Assembly: GCF_020740795.1 (NCBI RefSeq)
Contig: NC_067291.1
Location: 15,814,780-15,878,779, forward strand
Reading direction: 5' to 3'
Source: Apus apus
Lineage: Eukaryota > Chordata > Aves > Apodiformes > Apodidae
DNA: 64,000 nucleotides
Part shown: positions 25,601 to 37,600 of the stretch, piece by piece
Layout of the letters: every line of letters begins with the position of its first letter
Numbering within the stretch: the first letter of the stretch is position 1
Notes under the pieces: model-generated
Seen by the model: the letters and a program-made list of their open reading frames with translations, nothing else
What the model was told of the DNA's origin: nothing
Databases searched by the model: none
Position numbers and translations under genes: made by a program

Positions 25601-28600
25601 TCATTTGGCTGAGTTGAACAGAATTATTACCTGGGATGCAGCCGTGACAAGTAGCAAAGCCTTTTCTCATTATGAGTAACATTACAGTTACCAGAACTGC
25701 AAGCTACCAGTTGTGAGCACTAATTGCTAAAACATCTGTAGCCAGAAGTACCTGATTTCTGTGCAGCGTTTCATTACGCTGTTGCACCGAGCATCAGGGA
25801 ACAGGCACGATCCACAGCAGCACACACGTCTCTGTTTACATAATATTAAGAAGATACTTTCGAAATGCTGTTTAAATATTTAGTTAAAAATACAAATTAA
25901 AGCAGGGAGATGGAAAATTATCCCTGAATTATATCTAAGCTTTGATCGTTCAGACACAGAATTAAATGGAAAGGGCTTAAAATATCTGTGCTATTATTGG
26001 CTGGGATAAAACTAGTTTTATGATATGAAAATTAGAACTATGTATTTTATTTTGCTACCAGGTGTACGACCGAGATTTAACCTCTTCAGACTTCATGGGT
26101 TCGGCATTTGTAGCACTCACTGAACTTGAACTCAATAGGTAATGTTTGTTTAATTAAAGGTTGTTAATGCAGCTTATTTGAGAAACATAGGAAAATCATG
26201 AAGCACTTTTGCTCTGGCTTAGAATTTGTCTATTTATGAACACTTATTTTGGTAGAAGGGTGGGGAGCACACGTGGAAAACAAGGAGTCTCTTGAGATAA
26301 ATCCTGTACTCATGTTTTTATCCAACATTATGTACTGGTTCAGACCCAACCTGGACAAGCACAGCTTGGTAGAAGGTCCCCTTTCCATTTCAGGTCTAGA
26401 AATAAGAGTTTCTATATGTGGCATTGTTTGGGGAGAGCTGCAGCAGAATAATTTATGGAAGTGGAAGAAGAAAGCAGGGAGAAGGCTGAGACCCTTTCTT
26501 AGCCCCACGTAGCACAGGGTGCTTTTTTCTGTGTGTAACTGGTCTGGGGAGCAGCTTGCCTGGCTGGCTGCGAGCGCCCTGTTTGCAGCCTCCCCCCGCA
26601 GCCATCCGTCCCCGCGGCAGCTGCATCTGGCCCTGATTTAGTGTGGAGGCAAACCCTGTGCCTTTTGTCTGCTGCTGCTTCGTCTCAATGTGGAGCTGGA
26701 AGCCAGGAATTCCAAGTTTTAGTTCTCTCTTTTATATTCCCTTGCTGTGCAACTGTTTTTGTGTTGTTTTTTTTTTTTTTGAGAAAAGTAGTTCTCCCTG
26801 TGTGGGTGTATTACAGCTCCCGTGGCTGTTGCACCCAAATTTCTAGAAACATCAATGAATTTTTCTGTGAGGTAGTTTCCAGCAGGTAAATACCAGCATT
26901 CCTGTTTTCAGAGAGGGAACTGAGTCACAAAGGGAGATTAAATATAGGCAGAAGTAAGGCAGAGTACTGGTCTTTTGAGTAGGATCCTAGCCATTAATGT
27001 TAGAAAATTCACCTGAACGAGGCTTCCCTGTCACTCTTCATCCCTATGAAGTGGATATAATAGTAACTTAATTCAGCGTGTACCTGCATGAGAAAAGTTA
27101 CAAGTATTAAGTCATACTATATAAATGCCACGCTGCATTATTAAAAGGGTGATGTATTTTGTCAGAACTAGGAAGGAACCCTCCAGGTTTCCCATTTATG
27201 TTTAAACTCAATATTGGGAATTTCAGATGAGAAGCTGAAATTTGCACAGCTCAGCATGACCTTTAGTAATGAACTGGAGTCAATAAATGCACTTTTTTTT
27301 TTCCTCGTAGAACTACTGAGCATGTTTTAAAACTGGAAGATCCTAACAGTTTAGAAGATGACATGGGAGTGATTGTATTAAATTTGAGTCTAGCAGTCAA
27401 ACAAGGAGACTTCAAGAGAAATGTAAGTGGCTTAGGAAATCAAATTTATAACTAGAACGTGTAGGGAGCTAAAAACCCCCAAACTGGCCTAATCTGATTT
27501 ACCGGGAAATGTTAACTTTATTTTCAACCTTCAAGACTCAATATTGAACTTGAGATGGATTGTAACTTTAAAACAAGCCTTGTATTTAGCTGGGTAAAAG
27601 CTGTGCGGACATCTGTAGCTGGGTGGTTCTGTCTCATTGCTGTGACATGCAGGGAGGCAGAGCTTGCTGGGTATCAGCAGTGTGGTATCCACCACTGTGA
27701 TGTGCAGGTTGCTGAAGTGAGTGTATGAACTATTCTTGCTCTGACTGCTATTCCAGAGCATGCTGTTTTCTGATTTCCACCTAGGAGTTTAATGCTTGCA
27801 AAATAATTATTTTTTAATTTTTTTTTCCCCATGACAATGAAAAAATATATCCATGTGAAATCTAAAAGCTGAGATTTGATGTTAAAACTGCGCCAAATCT
27901 GCAGAGGAGCACACTGGCTGAGAGCAACAGAGTGCTTGTAAAAACCCAGACTTTGACACTGAGAGTTTCTTGACTGAGTTTAGCTGAACTTGGCTCCTGA
28001 TGCTGAAATATGGGACATTTAGTGATGCTAGAAACCCAGAAGTACCTGTCCAGAGACTGGAAACACCACAGCTGAAGCTGGTAGTTTTAAAATTTCAGGT
28101 CCTGCATGTAGTTTTTTGCTTTTGTTTTAATCTTTTAAGATTTCTACTATTATTTTACACAGTGTGAAACATACTAGTGTTGGTAAACTCATCCTGCTCC
28201 TGTCCAGCAAGGGTGGGGAAAAAACAAGATCAGTCATTTACTTAGCTCTGATTTTCAACCTAGTCCAATTTTAAATGTGTAATAAAATGTAAGGAGAAAA
28301 TATTTCTACAAGTCTTCCATATAGTCTAACGTGAAAGCAGCTGTTTACAGCACATTATTGAATTATAGGTATGGAATTCCAGTCTGGATGGGGTTATTTA
28401 TAGAAACATAAATCTTCTAAGGGGTTGGAAAGCAAAATAAGAACAGGCTAATGTGGGACGTCTGCCGTTTGTTATTTATTTTTCAAATAGTTGCCTTTTT
28501 GAGAAGTGTAAAATCTCAATATTAACATAGTTGTAGAGTTATTTCTGCTTCAATATGTGATTATTTAAAAGCTTAATGACAACATTTGAAACGTTGTTGT

Positions 28601-31600
28601 TGTATTTATAAATCTATATTGTGAGATGGCTTTGATCTAGGATGTAAATTCCCCCCTCTAACTTGTACAAGAGAGTGTTGTTGGCACACATGTCACTGGA
28701 TTGCAGGAAGGGATGAAGCAGACATGTAGTTACTTTAGAAAAAAGCCGTTTAGCCAAAAGAAGCTCAGGAATTCTTCTGGGATTTTTAGGAAGGCACAAG
28801 AGTGGGCCTAACCAGTGAGACAGAAAATACATTGATTTAAAGTAGCAGCTTTTGGTACTCTTGGGTGCTTAGTTAACATTCAGAGTGCAGATGATAGAAG
28901 AGTCGGTGCACACTGTAATTTTTTTTAAAGACAATATTTTAAGCCCTCATATTTCAAATGCAAATTGCTCAGCCATTTCCAGTGGAATCAGAATAGTGAA
29001 ATGGCTCTGTCCACATTAGCACTTACCAGCAAGATGTTGGTTTTGTTGTTTGTATTTTTTTTCTTTTTAAATTAGCTTATTGTAGAACCAGATGGCACCA
29101 AAAGTATAAGCTATGTTTCTTACTAATGGCTCTGGGTCCCTCCACTTTTCATGCTTGATGACTTTTTTTTTATTTCCCTTTTTTTTTGGTGCAATGCAGG
29201 TATTTTGAGTTTGTTGATTGCTCTGTTGCACGAGGAAGGGGATGTAGATGAATGCAGCTGTAGATCCAGCCCCTACTTAGTAATAAGCTTTTCTAATACA
29301 TTTAGAAAGCTGCTGTTTGAATTATATTACTAAACACTTTCTCCATTTTACTCCTCTGTTTCTGCTTTCTGGGTTCTTTTTGGTACAATGGTGGGGACCC
29401 ATGGACAGAGATGGTCAAGTCGGAAGAGGCGAACTTCATCCAAGGTAATCCATATTTTTTTTATCTTAAGAAGCCCTTTCCCAGCAGAAAGCTCTGAAGT
29501 ATGGATGCAACCTGTCTTAAGGTTGTGGCTGTGATGCCCTTTGCTTTTTAGATTTTTTTTTTTAATGTGATGAGAAATTTCTGCTTTGTTCTTATCATAG
29601 GTGCTACGGTGGTGTCTAGTGGCAAGGGAGAGAGAGACCATTCAGCAAAGGGCTGGAGAAAGAGAGAAAAACTGTATGCAGGAAATGGGTATAAATTCAA
29701 CCTAAAAAAAGAGCTATGGAGGATTTGAGTTAAGGATACCCCAAAGTTGACTGGGAGTCAGTACTGGAGTTGAACATGGGTGTCCTGGATCCCAGTCTAA
29801 TTGTTTGGGTCACCTCTTGCCATGGCAGGAATTCTGTGAGGCAGTATTTCTTCTGGTGGCTCCTGTGGATTTTGAAATTCCCTTCATTCTTGGGATGAAG
29901 ACTGAGCAGGCAGTTTTCATTCCCAGCAATGTAAAAGAATTTCCAAGATTTGTGTGCTTCTACATATCTACATAACTTACTTTCCTTACTCTTCTGTAGT
30001 ATCTTTGCAGGCTTCCATTACTTTTATATTCTTGTACTGTCCCATTCTTGTAGTAGATTTTGACTTGGTTGGGAAACAGACTGTGGTTTTTTATTTGTTC
30101 TGTAAAGCTTTAATTTGCTATTGAGTAAATAACAATTATATAGCAACTGCTGGCCCCAGTACCCAGCCTGAGAGCTATACAGTCTAACTTTCTGAAAAGC
30201 AGAATTTGGCTTTTATGAGAACACATGCATCTTGATATTTTCCCTATATAACTGTTGGTTTGTGCCTAAATAAATTGAATAATTAATCTCCTCTTGTTTT
30301 ATTTATTACAACTGTGATGTGCAATGTAGAGGAGCCAACTTTCTCAGGTTGTGCCAGCAAGTATGTTTTTTGTCAATGGCAGAAGTGCAAGTCCAGCCCT
30401 TGGAGCTGGAGGGCAGCTCGGTGAGCCCTGGGAACAGGGATATCACAGCCCTTCGTTTGGTGCCGAGAGCCACCAGGCATCCCTGAATGCCATGTGCCAA
30501 AGTGATGGAATAATTGAAGAGATCAGTGCTTTAGGTTTTTTAACTGAAGCTCTGGAAATTACTGTGGCCTCCCTCAGTCAGTGGAGCTTGATCCCCTTTT
30601 TTTCTCACACATGCACACACATCTGTCTTTTGATGCTGGCTGGCTTTGGGTCCTGGGGAAGTGGGCCAGATTTGAAACTGGTCCTTTTTGTCCAGAAAAG
30701 CCAAGATTTTGTCTCTGGTCCTGTCACTACAAGTTTTTTTATAATTTTGTTTTTTTGTCCTATGTTGTATCTCATTGCATTTTGAATATTTTTTTAAACA
30801 TACTTAAGGGTTTTTGGACCTTTAGCTGTGAGCTATACAGACAGGTCATTCAGTTCTCAAGACTCTGGCTGGTGCCTTAGCATCTTTTTAAATAAAATCA
30901 AGAGATGCTGAAGCATGGTTCTGAGTGAAGTGAAAGCATGGTTTAAAAGAGGAGGGAAAAAGAAAGAGCTGCAATCCTGTGCTCTATTCTGTTCTAGTCA
31001 CTAGAGGGTAGGAGAGCTTCAGTTCTTCCTAGGGAAGACACAGTTCATGCTCCAGTGTGATCTCTAAAGAAAAGCTCTGTGACCATCCAAAAGCAGTAAA
31101 ATAATTTCCCAGCATGCGCTGGAAAAATCTGACAAAGCAGTATTTCCTAGTTTATTGATTCTGCTACTGCACTAAAACACTAGTACTGTACATCAATAAC
31201 CATCTTTAGTTAGGAAACTCTGTCTGTGGAAGCAGTACTAGCAGTTTGTGGCAGAACATAAAGGCTAGAAAGAAAAATTGTGTGCATGGGGAATATAGGT
31301 GTCTAGGGAATGCACAAGAGGTTAGGGAAGAATAGCCAGAGAATACGATGGGGTAGAAAACAATGTTGCTGGACGAGATAAAGATACAGGAATAAGGGGG
31401 GGCAGGGGAAATGGAGACATATACAAACTCTGCTCTTTTTTGGCTACTGAGCTGACTCTTGTTGGTTATTGCAGGAGAAAAAGGCAATATAGTTTCCTTT
31501 TGAGCAACTGGATTGGGAAAGATCTAAATTTCATCTCTGTGGGTTTAGGCAAATAAAAGTTTTCTAATTGACATGGTTTTCCTGTTTTGTTTTTCACTGA

Positions 31601-34600
31601 ACTATAGCTAACCTGTATTGTAATATTTAGCTTTTCTTCTGCAAATACAGGGAAAAATGCTTAAGGATGGATAAAATTAATAAACTTCCACAGCTTCTCT
31701 TATTCCATATTGCCTATATGAAAGAAACCTGGTTATACTCTAATTTGACCATTTTATGTTATCTTATTGCTGATGTGGTACATCAGTGTCCTAAATAGGT
31801 CTTGTCACATCAGCCATGGGAATCTTTCTGGCTTCCCAAATTCACCCCAGATAGTTTGTGCCTCTGTGGATGGCACTAACACCTGACACAACCCTATGTC
31901 ACATGGGCAAAGGGGCTCATCGAGTCAGTTTTGGATACTGAGCACTCTTCATGTGTGTTCCCTGAGCTCCCTTGCTTTTTGAAGAAAAAGATGCATTTCA
32001 GACAACAACAAAACCAGCAGCAGTTTCCAGTCTAGCTACTGTCGCCTCACTGTCATTTCAGCTAAGATGCAGGAAGGATTTCAGCAACGGAATAGTGTCC
32101 TTTAAATCATTTTGTTGCAAGAGCTGTTGAACTGGATGATTTAGCTATCTGTTGATTACAGAGTATATATTTTTCACTGCTACTAGAAGGGAATTGTCGC
32201 ACATTTGGGCAGACTACCAAGACATGGGCAGCACATCCAGATGCCTCATTTTTCATGGGAGCTGAGAGCAGCATTGTCTTCTGTGGGAGCTGTCTCCAAG
32301 AGCACAGCTTTCTTCATTTTCTCATGGAGGGTGGCATTGCAAAGGAGAGAGGATACTATTAGACAGCATTAATACATGCACTCATATCTGTGTATGGGCA
32401 AATTCTCCCCTCTTCTCTGTCTTTTTTTCCGGGGCTATCTGGGGTGCATAGGGAGTTGATAGCTATCCCTGCTGGAGCCAAACACACTAATGCTCAGTAC
32501 CCTTGTTTGTCCCAGTTGGCTTGAGTCTCACCCTGAGTGCCTCATGCCCTGTTTCCAGCATTTGTACAGCTGACTAACCTTTAAGTGTTGAACATCTATG
32601 AAGTAAATAAGCAGGTTTGCTTGGGGTGGATTGACCTGCAGCAGTTCTGTCCTGAAACAAAAGTGCCGCACTTGCCACCTTGATAGCCTAAACTGATTGA
32701 ATAAATTGGCTGAAAGGCTGACCAGACCTGAGTGCTCCTCAGCATCGCATTGCAGGGGAAAATCCCTCACACTTTTTTTTTTTCTTCTCCTGCGTGGGCT
32801 GTTAGGTTTTATTTTTGCCTGCCTCATTGTATTTGGCTTTCTCCCACGACGCCCCGTGGGCAGCGGCGCTCGCCGAGCGTTTGGCGGGTTCTCTTGCCAC
32901 AGGGTCGCGCTTCGTGGCGACAATCTCCTGTCGGTTCACTTGCCTTTCTCGCTGCCCTCTCCTCTTTCCCAGGGGGAGACTGCCTCTGCAAAATGGTTTC
33001 GCTGCCTAATGAGGAGAGGTCCAAAGAGTCTTCCGATTTGCGAGTTGTTGTTTTCTCAAATGGCAAATTATGTGGCCCAGTTTTGATGTTGACCTCTTCA
33101 CAGGGGCTGCAGCAGGGTTTCTGTTGTCCTGTCTCTTCCTTTTAGATGAAGGATGGGAGAGATGGGTGCTCTTCACACTTGGCCACCTCACCGTGTCATT
33201 TAAATGTACAATTTTTCTGCATCTCTTTATTGCTTCAAAAACAAGTTTGAACTTGGGGCATGTACGTGTGTCAGGAAAAGAGACAGATTTGAAAGCTGCC
33301 TTGATTCACCAGAGGGGATTCACCGGGTGCCTATGGAGGGAGATTATATACAAATGGTGCTATCGGGGAGACTCGAGCTCCTAAAGGATTTTGAGAAGCT
33401 GGGTCAACGAGCCGCTTCTTTTCCCTCCAAAGCTCTATCATTCTCTCTCCTCTCCTATTTGGCTCTGTGAAAGCAGAATATGGCCCACCTGGTCATTCTT
33501 GTCCAGCTTTCTTCTTTAAATGAAAACCAGAAAGCAATAAAAAATAGAAAGTAGGTGTGAAAAGCTTTTGTATTCATTTTGAAACCAGGAAATACGTTCT
33601 GAAAATGGTATTGTGAGCTCTGGTTTTCAATTTTTATATGCAGAGGTGTGGGATGTTTTCTGGGCAAATGTTCCTTCTAAGCAGTAGAGAGGAACCATCT
33701 TCTGTTCCTCACCTGTTGGGGTCCTGTTCTATCACCAGCCCATACTCTGGCTTCAGAGAAGACTACTCATTACTTACCTGATATTGCACGGTCCCTAAAT
33801 CTGCATTAAACATGGGCTCATGTTTTTAAGGGTAAAACTTTCTGGCTATTCTTGTGCTTACTGTTTTCTTTCTGGCTGGCTTGTCTGAGGGATTCTTTTT
33901 GTTTAAGTTGTTCTCTGTTTTACAGTAATGTATTGCTCCTAAAGGTGACCTTTATGGTATCAGTGCATATTTGTACATAGAGCCCAGACCAGAAACAGAA
34001 CTCTGTCTGGGCACAGTTCCTCCACTTCTGGTTTGAAGGCTATCTTGATTTCAGAAGTGATGGGGGGAGCTGAGGGTGGGATAAGTAAACTTATCTAATG
34101 TCTTGGGCTTGGGACACATGCCAACTTCCTTCATAGAGCATGTGTTTCCTAGTTTCAAGCCCTGTAGCCTGACCCTGGCTTCAGCCAATTTTTCTGTACC
34201 TCTGCAAAGCACCTTTACTTTGGTCTGGGACGTAGCCAGAGTGTGAGCTGGCTGACTGCAGAGAGCTTACATGAAAATATAGCAGGAGAGGTCTGAAGGA
34301 CCTGGCACCTGGTCTAGGAGCACAGCTGGCAAGAGCTCTGGTCCAGCAGCAGGAGGAGCTGAAGTACCCAAATGCAGAGGCATCTGTAGCCTGGAAGGTA
34401 ACAGGGAAAGCAAAGAGCTGAATAGATAAAAACACTTCAAAGTTGTCACTTATTAAGCAGTTGTGTCCTCTTTTTCTGGTCAGTACAGACAGGGGCTTTG
34501 ATTTTTGTGGTCTCCTTGTGAAGACAGGTTAGTACAGTGATGGCTGGAGGGAGGGGAAAGTGTTTGGGGTGTTTTTTTCAGTTCTTGTTTTGCTCCTGAG

Positions 34601-37600
34601 TAACTTTGTTGGACTTTTGTGCTCTGCTCTGCAATAGTTTTGCGAGCTCAGAGGGAGGCTGTGAAGTTTAATCAATTAACTCTGTAAATCAGCTCGAAGT
34701 GAGTAGGTGCAGAGTATCTGAGAGGAGGCAAGATTTTTAAAAGAAATAGTACAATATCATTTTCCTGTCACTTGGGAGGCATTTTTCTGTAGTACAGGCT
34801 TCCCCAGGCAACACTAAAGTTGACTCATTGATGTTCCAGGTCTGTGGGTCTACCACACATCTCAGTTCTCCCAGATGTGCTTCCTTCCAGAAACCGGGAG
34901 TGGAATCTGAGATACTGCCTGTTTGGCTGGGATTTCCATCAGGGTGGTCAGAGGAACAGCCTGCCAAATGCCTGGGATGGTGGAGAGGTGGCCACAGGGT
35001 GTTTGCAGAGTGAGTCTTTGGTGTGCACATAGATGACACGGGGCACAGGCGTCATGCCAGACCTGATGAGCTTATGCTGTGGGAGAGACCTGGGCATGTC
35101 CAGGAAGTTTAAAGCATTCCTAATGTGACAGGCTGTCTTGCAGGGGTATGAAGCAAGCAGCCTTCCTGGGATCCATGCTGCTTCATTTGGAGAAAGGTTT
35201 GTGGTGGTGGCAGAGCTGGGTGAAGGAGGTAGGAAGCATACTGCAGTCACTGAGCCTGTGTCGAGGTGCTGCGGATAAACGCTACACCCCAAACCAGTTG
35301 CAAACATCTTGGCTCCTCTATCCAGCATGATGCTCTAAAGTGATGCTAGATCTTGTCCAGAAAGTAGCCAGGGAAGGTATTTGCGAGGGGCCACCTGTTT
35401 TGAAAGGTCAGAGTTCATGCATTGCAATGTGCTCTAGTAATACTGAGCTGCAGGTGCTGATTTTTCCTGGGACCGCCTGGAATCTGGGCTAATTTGGGCA
35501 CCTCCCAGCAGCCCTTTGAACTGTCAAGTCAGTGGCTAAAGGGCTGGGGGTTATGTATGCTACAGAATTTGGGTAGGAAGACCCCCAGTGCTGAGTGACT
35601 CCTGAAAAATACTGTCCTGGTTAAAAAATGTAAAGAATCCAAATCCGATTTGAAAACTGAGTGATAACAACTGTCAGCCTGGAAGCTTTGAAGAGAACTG
35701 GATGCTTTGTTTTTAAAAGAAATTGTAATGCAGATAATAAACTTTGTCTGGTTTTTTTTGTGTGTGTGAACTAACATCAAATGCCTCTTCCTCCTCTGAG
35801 GAAGGAGCGAGGAGGGGAGGGAAAATCCTTGGTCCTAAAGCAGCAAGTACATCACATCAAACATGACTATGTTAAATACTAAAATGTTCAAAGTACAACT
35901 GAGATAGATAAAGGCTTTGATGGGAAGTGGATATTTCCCAGGGACATTACAAGCAATAATCCAGATGTTATGGTGTAATGCAACGAGTGTCCATGGATAG
36001 ATGGGGAGCTCAAGCCAAGCAGCGCCTGCTGTAGGCTTTAGCCCTCCACTCCCATGCTGTTACGCCATATGGAAGCAATCTCCAGGCCCCTTTAATAGCC
36101 AGCTTTGGATTCCATTTTCACAGGGCTCATAGAGCTAAGTGGAGCTGTTTTATGGACAAGTTAGATAGAAGCCTTTCCAAGATAAACATCCAATTTGAAA
36201 TTAGGACATACCAAGCTGCAAAATTATTTTAGGGCATATTTCATGGAAGCACTGCCATTTTTCTAAGGCGATTGCCAGACTGTAGAATGCCCTTTGATCC
36301 CTTGTGGACATTACTCCCTTTTTTATAAAAAGGATTTTGAAATAGTTGCAGTGTTTAGGGAGGAATATATCTGCCGGGACTTTGAAGTATGTCCATGGGA
36401 ACAGTCATGCTTTAGCTTTTTTGGCCTAAAAGACAAACTTAAAAAAAAAAAAAGGGGGGGGGGGGGGGGCACGGAGAAAAAGAGAAGACGAAATTACATT
36501 GCAGCTGGATTTATGAATCAAAATCTCGTTTTCTTTTTAAAGGTAGGAATTTTTAACCAGTGTGCCAGGAAAGCCAAACGGGCTGTTTAAATAGAGGTGT
36601 ATTCATGTGCTTGTGGGATTCAAAGAGTTAGGTCTTTTTAACTAGCAAAAAGCAAGTAAAAAATTTGTGAGTTCACCACCCATGATTTAAGAATTTTGTT
36701 GCTGGGTAATTGATCCATAAACAGTAATCTTCAGACATCAGGTGCTTTTGCAATCGTTTTATTTAGCAACAACATTTCTTGCTTTTAAAGCTAACACGTC
36801 CTGTTTTAAAGTGACTTGTGAAATCTTCTCCTCCATCTTGCTCCCACCTGTACGTGACATGATTGAAGCTCCTAAGTGTGGCGAGTTAAAAGTTGCTTCA
36901 CAAGAATAAAATATGGCAGGGTTTTTACTGCAAGAGGAAAAGTATAGCCTTGAGTTTTAATGTTTCCAGCTCACTCCCCCCAAATAAAGGCCTATTTAAT
37001 CATCCTCTGTCCAATAAAATATTGCCAGTTAGCAAACTGTTAGCACAGCCGTGCTATGTAGGATGGAGCTGTGAAGGTAACAAATGTGGCTACCAGGTAT
37101 CCATAACTCCAGATAAAGAGCCTGGTGGTGTCAGTGTTTTTTCAGCAGGCGTCAGTATTTTTGATTCGTGAGCTTGGTTTCTGGAAGCAGGAGCTCCAAA
37201 GGCAGCAGGCACAGAGCTAATGTGGACAACGATCGGTTGAGTGATTGAGGATGTGGAAGATGTGTGTTCAGCCTTTCACCTGGCCATAGACATTATGGCT
37301 GTGGGCTGTTTCCCCAGAAGGAACAGGCCTGCATTTTACGGATGTAGCTGGAGGCATTTAAGAGTTTACTTTCTCTCCTCTTTCACTTTCCTCCCCAGCA
37401 CTCCCCTGTGCCTTTCCCTGAGCCAAGGTGACAGATTGCTCTCAATGCTTGAGGTCTGCTCTTACCAGAGCTCAGCCAGGTTAGCTCTGGTGGTTAAGCT
37501 GACCCTGCTGATTCTGCTCTGATACTGAGTGAACACAGTCCCTTCATGGGACCAGCCTTAGTACAATACAGGCAGAAAATCCATAGCATGCTACTGTCCT

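Noticed and set aside
32732..33145. 137-codon frame in the intron 7 CpG cluster
   Set aside because: Several frames on both strands are open at the same place, which points to base composition and not coding.
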